Positions 5,872 through 12,575 are shown, numbered from the stretch's first letter. The stretch: DNA of 14,538 nucleotides from CAYMTV01 sp964393525 (GCA_964393525.1 CAYMTV010000025.1:1-14538); one strand, 5' to 3'. Numbers and translations are program-made. The notes: a model not told the origin generated them from the letters alone.

Positions 5872-6152
5872 TGACTATTGCAAGACGGGAAACAGCAGAC
5901 TCTGTTTTTTCATTAAGGGATGCTCCGGAAGCTTTTGGTAGAAAAAGATATGGAAAGCTAAGTGTAGTAGTTAGAACTGCAGAAGGTCATAGAGTCAGAC
6001 GAACTGCTATGACCTGGATACAGCGAACTTCAATGGGACAATTTGTTGATGTAAATTTCTTAGGAACAGGGGATTTAGATGGTTCTTTGCCAGAAAGTCT
6101 GATTGATTATAAAGGCAAGCCAAAGAATAGCTTTGGGAGAAAAGTAAGGTAA
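5871..6152 (+). CDS. Hypothetical 93-residue protein in the pyrH position
   Basis: Not recognised. It starts on the last base of the tsf stop codon and ends 10 bp before frr, so it is part of the rpsB-tsf-frr operon. In most bacteria the gene between tsf and frr is pyrH (UMP kinase), and this protein has no trace of that fold and is far too short. It is basic, with short strands (KLSVVVRTAEGHRVRRTAMTW, QFVDVNFLGTGDL) and a C terminus rich in Lys, Gly and Arg, and has no cysteines or membrane segments. A small beta protein binding RNA or the ribosome is possible but unproven. Confidence 0.6.
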   Translation: MTIARRETADSVFSLRDAPEAFGRKRYGKLSVVVRTAEGHRVRRTAMTWIQRTSMGQFVDVNFLGTGDLDGSLPESLIDYKGKPKNSFGRKVR

Positions 6153-6162
6153 CTAATTTACC

Positions 6163-6711
6163 ATGGATCCTATCTTAACTGAGGCTAACCAAAGAGTTGA
6201 TAATGCACTGGTGCACCTGCAAAGGGAACTTGCTAATATCCGGGCCGGGCGGGCTAATCCTTCCTTAATAGAAGATATTCCGGTAATGGCATATGGCGCC
6301 AGGATGAAGCTTGTTGAGGTAGGTACTATTAGTGCCCCCCAGCCTTCACTTTTGACTGTCCATGTCTGGGATCCGGGTGTAGTCAAGGATGTTGAAAAAG
6401 CCATACTGGAAGCAAACCTTGGACTTAACCCTGCAGTTGATGGTCAAACGGTTCGTCTGCCGATCCCTCCTTTAACCGAAGAAAGAAGGGAAGAGTTTGT
6501 AAAACTAGCTCACCAAAAAGGTGAGACGGCAAAGATTGAAATGAGACAGATAAGAGCGGATCTAAGAAAAGATTGGGAATTAAAAAAAGCGGAGATAGGC
6601 GAGGATGAAGTTAATAGAAGAGAAAGAATCCTTCAGGAGTTAATAGATGAATCGGTTGCAGCGGTAGATGAATACGTTAAGGCAAAAGAAGGCGAACTTC
6701 GTCAGATATAA
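6163..6711 (+). CDS. frr: Ribosome recycling factor
   Basis: A 182-residue RRF that, with EF-G, splits post-termination ribosomes. The family signature is plain: LQRELANIRAGRANPSLIEDIPVMAYGA near the N terminus, then VGTISAPQPSLLTVHVWD, GLNPAVDGQTVRLPIPPLTEERREEFVKLAHQKGE in domain II and hinge, and the last helix of domain I (IRADLRKDWELKKAEI onward). Length is standard and the ATG follows the orphan gene by 10 bp. An inverted repeat AATTTGAG/CTCAAATT lies just after the stop, at about 6726-6748. Confidence 0.97.
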   Translation: MDPILTEANQRVDNALVHLQRELANIRAGRANPSLIEDIPVMAYGARMKLVEVGTISAPQPSLLTVHVWDPGVVKDVEKAILEANLGLNPAVDGQTVRLPIPPLTEERREEFVKLAHQKGETAKIEMRQIRADLRKDWELKKAEIGEDEVNRRERILQELIDESVAAVDEYVKAKEGELRQI

Positions 6712-6725
6712 TCTTAAATCTGTAT

Positions 6726-6748
6726 AATTTGAGAGCTCTACTCAAATT
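6726..6748 (+). terminator. Weak hairpin after frr
   Basis: AATTTGAG and CTCAAATT form an 8-bp stem around AGCTCTA. The following TTGCGTTTTGCG has only broken T-runs, so termination would be partial. rseP lies 55 nt further on, without an obvious promoter of its own apart from an isolated TATAAT at 6723-6728. Confidence 0.35.
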
Positions 6749-6802
6749 TGCGTTTTGCGATTTGGCCGCCGAAGGAGGGGCGTGCTGTTTTGAGATTTAA
6801 TT

Positions 6803-7927
6803 ATGTTTATCCTAGTCTTTTTGATCACCATCCTAATTTTAGTCTTAATCCATGAAGCTGGACATTTTATTGCTGCCAAGAAATTTAACATTAAAGTTTT
6901 GGAGTTTGGATTTGGACTTCCTCCCCGGGCTTGGGGTAAAAAAATCGGTGAGACAATTTACTCTTTAAACTGGCTGCCTTTTGGCGGGTTTGTCAGGCTT
7001 TTGGGCGAGGATGAGGTAGACAAAGAAATTCTGGATAACAAGCGCTCATTCGCCCATCAAAGTGTCTCTAAAAAAATCATAGTAGTTGTTGCAGGGGTTG
7101 CTATGAATTTAGTTTTGGCCTGGGTTTTGTTTTATATAGTTCTGGCAGCCCAAAATTTTAAAGTCCAACTTCCACCACTGGTGCCCCATAAGTTTGTTGG
7201 CGTTCACCAGAGTGAAGAAAAGATGGTTTTAATCAGGGACATTGCCGTAGGATCCCCCGCAGAACAGGCCAGTTTAAAAAAGGGAGATCGGATTTTAGAG
7301 TTTAATGGACAGCCTCTAACAGACTCAAATTCCTTTGTTGTAAAAACCAAAGAAAATGCCGGAAAAGAAGTTACTCTGAAGGTTTCGGATATTGGCGGAA
7401 GTGAGCAAAGGGTGGTAACGGTTGTTCCCAGAAAAGATCCGCCGCCTGGCCAGGGTGCGATAGGCATTTCACTTATTTCAACCGGGATTATTAATCTTGA
7501 GTATAAAGAGCCCTGGCAGAAAGCTTTAGCCGGGCCAATTCATGGTTATAATTTAATAGTTTACTCAGGAAAATTCTTAGGCAAAGCTATAGCAGTTTCG
7601 CTTGAAAAAAGAGATTTCTCGCCGGTTTCCCAAAATGTGGCCGGACCTATTGGAATAACCTCAATCGTCAGGCAACTTTTGGAGGTCAAAAATCCCCTAA
7701 TTCCATACTTGGATTTTATGGCAGCTTTGTCTTTAAATTTGGCCTTAGTAAATATTCTGCCTTTTCCGGGGCTTGATGGAGGTAGGCTATTTTTCCTAAT
7801 AATTGAAGCATTCACCAAAAAAAGAACCCATCCTACGCTGGAAAAGTATATCCACACAATTGGTCTGGCAATTTTGCTTGGATTAATATTTTTGGTGACC
7901 CTCTCCGATATCGAGAAACTTTTTTGA
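6803..7927 (+). CDS. rseP: Site-2 protease RseP (M50 family, PDZ domain)
   Basis: A 374-residue integral membrane zinc metalloprotease that cuts transmembrane segments, typically of anti-sigma factors or leftover signal peptides. The first transmembrane helix (2-20) carries the zinc motif HEAGH (17-21). A second hydrophobic stretch spans 92-115, one PDZ domain covers about 140-215 (GSPAEQASLKKGDRIL), and the third zinc ligand lies in NILPFPGLDGG (317-327, Asp325). A final helix spans 350-367. The only strong purine run, GAAGGAGGGG, is at 6771-6780, about 22 nt before the ATG; a GTG nearer to it (6782) meets a stop after three codons, so the ATG at 6803 is the start. In many bacteria rseP is followed by proS, as here after an insertion. 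Confidence 0.95.
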   Translation: MFILVFLITILILVLIHEAGHFIAAKKFNIKVLEFGFGLPPRAWGKKIGETIYSLNWLPFGGFVRLLGEDEVDKEILDNKRSFAHQSVSKKIIVVVAGVAMNLVLAWVLFYIVLAAQNFKVQLPPLVPHKFVGVHQSEEKMVLIRDIAVGSPAEQASLKKGDRILEFNGQPLTDSNSFVVKTKENAGKEVTLKVSDIGGSEQRVVTVVPRKDPPPGQGAIGISLISTGIINLEYKEPWQKALAGPIHGYNLIVYSGKFLGKAIAVSLEKRDFSPVSQNVAGPIGITSIVRQLLEVKNPLIPYLDFMAALSLNLALVNILPFPGLDGGRLFFLIIEAFTKKRTHPTLEKYIHTIGLAILLGLIFLVTLSDIEKLF

Positions 7928-7950
7928 TAGATCCTTCGCTACGCTCAGGA

Positions 7951-7995
7951 TGACAATTTGCTTTTGGAAAGTTTAAGCAAATTGTCAACTTTTTT
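7951..7995 (+). terminator. Strong intrinsic terminator after rseP
   Basis: TGACAATTTGCTT (7951-7963) pairs with AAGCAAATTGTCA (7975-7987), 13 bp without mismatch, loop 11 nt, then C and six T (7990-7995). It separates the rpsB-rseP block from the T-box unit. The left side merges with a dispersed repeat copy (7929-7954). Confidence 0.85.
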
Positions 7996-8021
7996 GACTT
8001 TTTTGTTAGTTATGCTATGAT
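7994..8021 (+). promoter_or_regulatory. Promoter of the T-box proline operon
   Basis: TTGACT (7994-7999), 16-nt spacer ending in TGC, and -10 TATGAT (8016-8021): an extended -10 promoter. Predicted start is near 8028. The -35 box overlaps the T-run of the rseP terminator. Confidence 0.65.
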
Positions 8022-8027
8022 ATTGGT

Positions 8028-8337
8028 TACAATTTGAAAAAGCGTTTGAGTTTGGTTTCCCGCCAAACGATCCTTCGATAAACTCAGGAGAACGCTGCGT
8101 ATGATGAATACGACGGGAGAAGAGCCGTAAAAGTACTTCAAAGTGTGTCGGAAACGGAGCACTAAAGAGAAGTTTTTCTTTATACTCCACCGCAAGGTGG
8201 ATTTTTTAAGGGAAAAATTTAAAGCAAGGTGGTACCACGGTTCGGTAAACTCACCGCAAGCGAGTTTATTGCCTCGTCCTTGTACATCTATACTGAGCGT
8301 AGTCGAAGTATAAATGTGCAGCGACGGGGCTTTTTAA
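8028..8337 (+). promoter_or_regulatory. T-box riboswitch leader, probably sensing tRNA-Pro
   Basis: A T-box leader reads the charging state of a tRNA: uncharged tRNA pairs with the bulge and lets transcription continue. The conserved T-box, GCAAGGTGGTACCACGG, is at 8224-8240. Its TGGT bulge would pair with a tRNA 3' end ACCA, so the discriminator base is A. The 3' half of the antiterminator is CCTCGTCCTTG (8272-8282). Stem III is TCCACC-GCAA-GGTGGA (8186-8201). An extra hairpin TAAACTC/GAGTTTA (8246-8268) sits inside the antiterminator. The 5' domain is unusual: a 13-bp stem (8041-8053 with 8080-8086 and 8091-8096) instead of a clear canonical Stem I, and part of it matches a dispersed repeat. 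I could not assign the specifier codon; CCC (8059-8061) and CCT (8072-8074) lie in the loop of that stem. Proline specificity is inferred from the downstream glutamate-5-kinase-like gene and proS. Confidence 0.9.
8271..8335 (+). terminator. T-box terminator with repeat in its loop
   Basis: GCCTCGTC (8271-8278) pairs with GACGGGGC (8323-8330), then TTTTT. Inside is TACAT/ATGTG and an upper hairpin TATACT...AGTATA (8289-8312), whose sequence is a copy of the dispersed repeat in reverse orientation. Its 5' strand is shared with the antiterminator, as expected for a T-box switch. Confidence 0.85.
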
Positions 8338-8364
8338 TAATCTTAAACTACATATAGTTTACGA

Positions 8365-8383
8365 TTACACCTTTAAGGTGTAA
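8365..8383. repeat. Short palindrome TTACACC, copy 1
   Basis: TTACACCTTTAAGGTGTAA, a perfect 9-bp inverted repeat around one T. A near-identical palindrome follows tig at 12372-12390. It lies between the T-box terminator and the first gene of the operon, just after another hairpin (TAAACTA-CATA-TAGTTTA, about 8344-8361). Confidence 0.6.
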
Positions 8384-8396
8384 GGCTAAAAAGAAA

Positions 8397-9240
8397 ATGT
8401 TAGAACAGATGCAAAATAGATTAATAGACAAAGAAGGAACCCTTGTTGGAAGAACTCGGCAAGGGTTAGTTCCTCAATGTCCAAAGAGAAATAGTCACAG
8501 TAAAATTTGGTTCAGATTTAGTCGTTTTAGAAGATGATTTAAATTGGGAATTGATGCAAAAAGTTGCTAAACAAGCAAAAATTTTAAAAAGTTGTGGAAT
8601 AAATTTAAATATTATCACTTCAGGAGCATGTAAATACGGAAGAAGTATTGGTAGATAAAATGGAATGAATCAGGAGGATATAACCGAGGCCCGGGCTGCT
8701 TTTTTTGGCTTTAATGAAGTAATGAAAGGGTGGGTGAATACTTTTGAAGGCATAGGGTTGAATGTTGTCCCAGTTACCTTAACTGGTCTAGATTTAACAG
8801 CAGATGGTTTAAGAAGGCATGAACAAGTTATTAAAGAAAATAGTCAAGAAACTACATTCATTATGAATACTCATGATGGATTAAATTCCAGGGGTTTTAA
8901 ACATTTTGAGGAGGCTGCAAACAATGATAATGTTGGGGAAATCTTTGCAGACCAACTCTCAAACACATATATTATATGCACAAATATTGATGGGGTTAGA
9001 AATAAAGATGGCCAAATTATAAGAAATTTTAATAATTTAGATCAGTTAAATAACATCGAGTTTTGGGGAGCATCTAATAATGGGAAAGGTGGAATGGAAA
9101 CAAAACTTTGGTCAGCAATTAGGTTTGCTTTATCAAAAAAGAGTAGAGTTACCTATATAGTTGATGGAAGAATGGACGCAGTCTTATTAAGAGTATTATT
9201 ATACGGAGAAGAATTGGGAACAAAAGTACAATTTACATAA
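8397..9240 (+). pseudogene. proB: Glutamate 5-kinase-like gene, broken by frameshift and stop
   Basis: An amino-acid kinase of the ProB type, the first step of proline synthesis. An ATG at 8397 opens a frame that leaves the family after about 27 codons. The kinase start (IVTVKFGSDLVV) is in the +1 frame from 8491, with a stop just upstream (8467-8469) and no ATG, GTG or TTG, so a frameshift lies at about 8470-8490. The frame continues through NIITSGACKYGRSIGR to an in-frame TAA (8656-8658), then resumes in the same frame from codon 8659. The rest is intact: FIMNTHDG, ANNDNVGEIFADQL, TNIDGV, GKGGMETKL, GEELGTKV. It has no C-terminal PUA domain. The well-preserved remainder suggests recent loss, assembly error, or expression of the 191-residue part from the ATG at 8665. 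The T-box upstream fits proline control. Confidence 0.7.
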
Positions 9241-9244
9241 AACT

Positions 9245-9589
9245 ATGATAAAACCACAGATTGAATATAGTGATTTTGAAAAAGTAGATATTAGAGTAGG
9301 GAAAATTATAAAAGTTGAGGATTTTCCTGAGGCAAGAAAACCTTCATACAAGCTTACCATTGATTTTGGCGAGGAGGTTGGTATAAAAAGATCTTCAGCG
9401 CAGCTTGTGGATCTCTATACAAAGCAGGAATTGGAAGGTAAACTTGTTTTAGGGGTTATAAACTTAGAGCCAAGACAGATTGGCCCGTTTATTTCTGAAT
9501 CATTAACTCTGGGCGTACCAGATGCAGAGCATAAATGCATACTGGTTGTTCCAGATAAAGATGCACCTTTAGGAGGAAAACTTTACTAA
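9245..9589 (+). CDS. csaA: CsaA-type tRNA-binding protein
   Basis: A 114-residue single-domain OB-fold protein of the tRNA-binding (EMAPII/CsaA) family. Signature stretches are FEKVDIRVGKIIKVEDFPEARKPSYKLTIDFG (11-42), IKRSSAQL, GKLVLGVINLEPRQIGPFISE and VLVVP-like CILVVPDKDAPLGGKLY at the end. CsaA was described as a chaperone, and the fold binds the elbow of tRNA. Here it sits between a proline-pathway gene and proS under one T-box, so a role in tRNA-Pro handling is plausible (inference). It begins 4 nt after the preceding stop and ends 4 nt before proS. Confidence 0.9.
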   Translation: MIKPQIEYSDFEKVDIRVGKIIKVEDFPEARKPSYKLTIDFGEEVGIKRSSAQLVDLYTKQELEGKLVLGVINLEPRQIGPFISESLTLGVPDAEHKCILVVPDKDAPLGGKLY

Positions 9590-9593
9590 ATTT

Positions 9594-11033
9594 ATGAGTA
9601 ATCAGGTAAAAGCTATTACCAAAAAAAGCCAGGATATATCTTCCTGGTATAACGATGTGATTGCTCAGGCAAAACTGGCTGAACATGGTCCAAGCAAGGG
9701 TTCCATTATCATCAGGCCTAAAGGTTTTGCCCTCTGGGAGAAAATCCAGTCCATTATGGACCATAAAATTAAGGCACTGGGAGGGGTAAATGCCTACTTT
9801 CCTCTACTTATTCCTTATTCTTTTCTGGAAAAAGAAAAATCCCATGTCAAAGGTTTTTCTCCGGAATTGGCAGTTGTCACCCATGGCGGTGGTGAGGAAT
9901 TAACGGAGCCTTTGGTTGTCAGACCGACTTCAGAAACCGTTATGTATGACGCTTATTCCAAATGGATTAGTTCATATCGGGATCTGCCAATGATCATCAA
10001 CCAGTGGAATAACGTTATTAGATGGGAAAAACGGCCCTATCTTTTTTTAAGAACCACCGAGTTTTTGTGGCAGGAAGGACACAGCGTCCACCCGACAGCC
10101 CAGGACAACCGGAAGTTTATGGAGGATATATTAAAAATGTATGTTGATGTTTACCAGGACTCTTTGGCAATTTATGGCTACGCCGGCAGAAAATCAGAGA
10201 GTGAGAGGTTTGCCGGCGCGGATATGACCTTAACCTATGAGATTTTGGCGCCGGATGGCAAGGTTATACAAGGCTGCACCTCTCATGATTTAGGTCAGAA
10301 TTTTTCTAAAGCCTTTAATGTTAAATTCCAGGACAAAAACGGGAAAGAAGAGTTTGCTTATCAAGCTTCCTGGGGGTTTACCACCCGTTCAATTGGCACC
10401 ATGATTTTAGTCCATGGTGATGACAATGGTTTAGTACTGCCCCCAATGATTGCTCCTTTGCAAGTTGTTATTATTCCGATTGTTTCCAAATCCGGCGATC
10501 AGGGTAAAATCAGTCAACTTGCAAATAAAGCCTTTGAAATGCTGGAAAGCTATGATATCAGGGTGAGAATTGATAATTCCGATCAATCTCCTGGCTGGAA
10601 GTTTAATCAGTATGAACTGGAAGGGGTGCCAATTAGGGTTGAGATTGGTGCAACTGAGGCTAAAAATCAAACTTTTAGATTAGTAAGACGGGATACCAAA
10701 GAAAGCATGGAGGTTGCTTTGAAAGATCTTGGGCCTAAGAGTGAAAAACTTTTAGAAGATATTCAAAAAGATCTACTGGAAAAATCAAAAAAGTTTACTT
10801 TAGAAAATACCAGAGAAGCCAGAAATTACCCTGAGTTTAAGGAGATTATGAATACTTCTCGGGGTTTTATAGAAGCTTTCTGGTGTGAGGATCCAAATTG
10901 TGAAGCAATGATTAAGCAGGAAACTAAAGCTACCACCAGGTGTTTGCCTTTGGATGCTATAGAGACTAATGGGGAATGTATTTACTGTAAAAAACCTGCA
11001 AAATTCAGATGGATCTTTGCCCAGAGCTACTAA
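9594..11033 (+). CDS. proS: Prolyl-tRNA synthetase, archaeal/eukaryote-like form
   Basis: A 479-residue class II synthetase that attaches proline to tRNA-Pro. It has motif 1 around GGVNAYFPLLIPYSFL, the 'TxE' loop VVRPTSETVMYD, motif 2 in RTTEFLWQEGHSVH, and the anticodon-binding domain from about residue 285. The C-terminal domain carries Cys431, Cys436, Cys450, Cys462 and Cys465 and ends in a Tyr, typical of the short archaeal/eukaryote-like form; it lacks the ~180-residue editing insertion of the bacterial form. It is the last gene of the T-box unit, so it is expected to rise when uncharged tRNA-Pro accumulates. The position after rseP matches the common rseP-proS order. Confidence 0.96.
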   Translation: MSNQVKAITKKSQDISSWYNDVIAQAKLAEHGPSKGSIIIRPKGFALWEKIQSIMDHKIKALGGVNAYFPLLIPYSFLEKEKSHVKGFSPELAVVTHGGGEELTEPLVVRPTSETVMYDAYSKWISSYRDLPMIINQWNNVIRWEKRPYLFLRTTEFLWQEGHSVHPTAQDNRKFMEDILKMYVDVYQDSLAIYGYAGRKSESERFAGADMTLTYEILAPDGKVIQGCTSHDLGQNFSKAFNVKFQDKNGKEEFAYQASWGFTTRSIGTMILVHGDDNGLVLPPMIAPLQVVIIPIVSKSGDQGKISQLANKAFEMLESYDIRVRIDNSDQSPGWKFNQYELEGVPIRVEIGATEAKNQTFRLVRRDTKESMEVALKDLGPKSEKLLEDIQKDLLEKSKKFTLENTREARNYPEFKEIMNTSRGFIEAFWCEDPNCEAMIKQETKATTRCLPLDAIETNGECIYCKKPAKFRWIFAQSY

Positions 11034-11047
11034 ATCTAAGAAGAAAA

Positions 11048-11082
11048 GGTGTCAATCTATACCACCCGGAGGGTGGGAAGCT
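11048..11082. repeat. Symmetric nested palindrome, copy 2
   Basis: GGTGTCAA (11048-11055), 7 nt, CACCC-GGA-GGGTG (11063-11075), then 7 nt. The right outer arm seen in copy 1 (TTGACACC) is lost. It lies between proS and tig. Confidence 0.65.
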
Positions 11083-11122
11083 AAACTTCTACAGAGCCTA
11101 CAGTACTTGATTGATTTAGCTT
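11078..11122 (+). terminator. Inverted repeat after proS
   Basis: AAGCTAAA (11078-11085) and TTTAGCTT (11115-11122) can pair around a 29-nt loop, followed by a T-rich stretch. The same arms recur after tig at 12314-12372. The long loop makes this a weak terminator candidate, and its right arm overlaps the tig -35 box. Confidence 0.35.
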
Positions 11123-11139
11123 TTAATTCTTGTTAAGAT
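11111..11139 (+). promoter_or_regulatory. tig promoter, extended -10
   Basis: TTGATT (11111-11116), 17-nt spacer ending in TGT, and -10 TAAGAT (11134-11139). Predicted start is near 11146, leaving a 24-nt leader with TTAGGA (11159-11163) before the ATG at 11170. Confidence 0.6.
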
Positions 11140-11169
11140 TACCCATTAGAGATTTTGTTAGGAAATAAT

Positions 11170-12312
11170 ATGCAGATAACTAAAAACATTGTTAAGCAGC
11201 CAAAAGCTATGGTGGAAGTACAGGTTTCTTTGCCATGGGCGGATATTGAGCCTGTTTGGAATCAAACTTTACAAAGGATGTCCCAGGATATAGAGCTTCC
11301 GGGGTTCAGAAAAGGCCAGGCACCAGCCAATATGGTAGAAACTCAGCTTGGGAGGAAACTGGAGGATGAGGTATTCAAAGTTTTAATGCCCCAGGCTCTA
11401 ATTGAGGCTTTGCAAGGGACTAATGTTGTTCCAATTGATTACCCCCAATACCAAATTGTCTCATTTCAAAAGGGAAACCAGTTACAGTTTAAGGCAGTTG
11501 TGACAGAGCGCCCGACAGTCACTGTTGGCAATTACAAGGCAATCAAAGTTCAAAGGCCCTCCTTAAAGCAGGTGACGGACGACGAGGTAAGTAAAATTAT
11601 TGATGAGTTGTTTAGACGGTGGAAAGTTAGGAACCCTTCGGCAGGCTCAGGGCAGGTCCCACAGAGTCCAGCGTCCAGCGGACAGGGTACAACAAATCAA
11701 AACCCAGGGGTACAGCCAGGAACAAGTGGCAGTATGAGCTTTAATGGTTCGACAAGCTCACCACAAGCCAGTCAACCGCAACCTTCCTCGGATACTCCTA
11801 ATGATGTTTTTGCCCAGGGGGTTGGAGCACAAAACTTGAGCGATTTAAAAACCAAAATTAAGACTGATTTGGAAAATGAAGCCAAATATAATAATGAGCT
11901 TGATTATGAGGAGGCAATCCTTCAGGAAGTGGAAAAGATCACCACAGTTGATATCCCGGAGATTTTAATCCAGGATGAGCTTGCCAGGATGTTAGTTTCG
12001 CTGCAAAGGTCAGTGACAGAGCGGGGGCTTTTGATGGATGAGTATTTAAAAACTCAAAATAAAACAGTTGAGACTCTCAAAAATGAGTGGAGGCCACAAG
12101 CCGAGAAAAATGTCAGAATGGAGCTTGGACTTTCTGAGATAGCAAGAAGCGAGGGAGTAAATATAGCAGATGAGGAGCTTCAGGCAGAAATAGACAAAAT
12201 CCAGGATGCTAGGGTTAAGCAGCAGTTTACTCAGGAAGAGCCCAGGATGCACCTTCGCCATGCCCTCCGCCAAACAAAAACCCTAAACCTACTCAAAACT
12301 ATAGTAGGATAG
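11170..12312 (+). CDS. tig: Trigger factor without the prolyl-isomerase domain
   Basis: A ribosome-associated chaperone that shelters new chains at the exit tunnel. The ATG at 11170 follows a TTAGGA site and gives the usual M-Q-I-T-K start (380 residues); an in-frame TTG at 11155 would add five. The N-terminal domain has the ribosome-docking loop GFRKGQAP (45-52). The FKBP-like isomerase domain is missing. Instead, residues about 155-217 form a low-complexity Ser/Gly/Gln/Pro linker. The C-terminal chaperone arms follow (about 218-380: LSDLKTKIKTDLE onward). Part of the linker is encoded by copies of dispersed repeats (11634-11657, 11666-11685, 11746-11762). Isomerase-less trigger factors are known in reduced bacteria. 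Confidence 0.92.
   Translation: MQITKNIVKQPKAMVEVQVSLPWADIEPVWNQTLQRMSQDIELPGFRKGQAPANMVETQLGRKLEDEVFKVLMPQALIEALQGTNVVPIDYPQYQIVSFQKGNQLQFKAVVTERPTVTVGNYKAIKVQRPSLKQVTDDEVSKIIDELFRRWKVRNPSAGSGQVPQSPASSGQGTTNQNPGVQPGTSGSMSFNGSTSSPQASQPQPSSDTPNDVFAQGVGAQNLSDLKTKIKTDLENEAKYNNELDYEEAILQEVEKITTVDIPEILIQDELARMLVSLQRSVTERGLLMDEYLKTQNKTVETLKNEWRPQAEKNVRMELGLSEIARSEGVNIADEELQAEIDKIQDARVKQQFTQEEPRMHLRHALRQTKTLNLLKTIVG
11634..11657 (+). repeat. Dispersed repeat copy 1 inside tig linker
   Basis: CCCTTCGGCAGGCTCAGGG followed by CAGGT, a variant of the tsf copy. It is read in frame as part of NPSAGSGQ. Confidence 0.65.
11746..11762 (+). repeat. Dispersed repeat copy 2 inside tig linker
   Basis: GGTTCGACAAGCTCACC, the same core as the tsf copy, read in frame as GSTSSP. 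Confidence 0.55.
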
Positions 12313-12313
12313 T

Positions 12314-12372
12314 AAGCTAAATCAATATTCCATTTTTATGCAATTGCACAATTTGGTACCAAAGTTTAGCTT
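12314..12372 (+). terminator. Inverted repeat after tig
   Basis: AAGCTAAA (12314-12321) and TTTAGCTT (12365-12372) flank a loop containing the palindrome TGCAATTGCA (12339-12348). The arms match those after proS, so the pair encloses tig. No long T-run follows directly. Confidence 0.35.
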
Positions 12373-12390
12373 TACACCTTAGAGGTGTAA
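12372..12390. repeat. Short palindrome TTACACC, copy 2
   Basis: TTACACCT-TAG-AGGTGTAA, the counterpart of 8365-8383. It overlaps the right arm of the inverted repeat after tig. Confidence 0.55.
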
Positions 12391-12426
12391 GCACAAAAAA
12401 CCCAAACATAAATTAATTTTCCCAAA

Positions 12427-12455
12427 TTGTTACCCAAAATAATTTGTTGTACAAT
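12427..12455 (+). promoter_or_regulatory. rpsU promoter
   Basis: TTGTTA (12427-12432), 17-nt spacer, TACAAT (12450-12455). Predicted start is near 12462, giving a leader of about 114 nt that contains the Shine-Dalgarno and a heptad hairpin. Confidence 0.6.
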
Positions 12456-12475
12456 ATATGGTTACCAATATATAA

Positions 12476-12485
12476 AAAGGAGGTG
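12476..12485 (+). promoter_or_regulatory. Strong Shine-Dalgarno displaced 92 nt from the rpsU start
   Basis: AAAGGAGGTG is the best ribosome-binding site in the window, but no start codon follows at normal distance: the GTG overlapping it leads to a stop after five codons. The nearest usable start is the rpsU ATG at 12576, beyond the heptad element. Folding that element would bring the two within about 20 nt. Confidence 0.7.
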
Positions 12486-12492
12486 CTATTTC

Positions 12493-12569
12493 AAGTTTAA
12501 AGTTCAAATATAAAAGTGAAAAGTTGTTAAAAACAATTTTGAACTTTGCATTTTGAATTTTTAATTTAA
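12493..12569. repeat. Heptad hairpin element B, between rpsU Shine-Dalgarno and start
   Basis: Units of 7 nt run AAGTTTA AAGTTCA AATATAA AAGTGAA AAGTTGT (12493-12527), then a 7-nt loop, then AATTTTG AACTTTG CATTTTG AATTTTT (12535-12562) and an AT-rich end. The right arm is roughly the reverse complement of the left, so the RNA could fold into a long imperfect hairpin. Confidence 0.7.
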
Positions 12570-12575
12570 TTTATT

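Noticed and set aside
6782..6784. GTG start for rseP closer to the GGAGGGG run
   Set aside because: It is in frame but meets TGA after three codons; the ATG at 6803 is required.
7945..8195. Two leftward open frames over the T-box leader
   Set aside because: They lie across a well-supported riboswitch and terminator, show no family features and contain the dispersed repeat; chance frames.
8186..8206. TCCACC-GCAA-GGTGGA followed by T-run as an independent terminator
   Set aside because: Its position between the 5' domain and the T-box sequence is that of Stem III; the real terminator is at 8271-8335. A minor terminator activity cannot be excluded.
8656..8658. TAA stop in the glutamate-5-kinase-like gene as recoding or readthrough
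   Set aside because: TAA is used as a normal stop in other genes here (for example tsf), and the gene also needs a frameshift, so lesion or error is simpler.
12046..12273. Leftward frames antisense to tig, folA, rseP, ybeY and dnaX
   Set aside because: All mirror well-supported genes and have no recognisable features.
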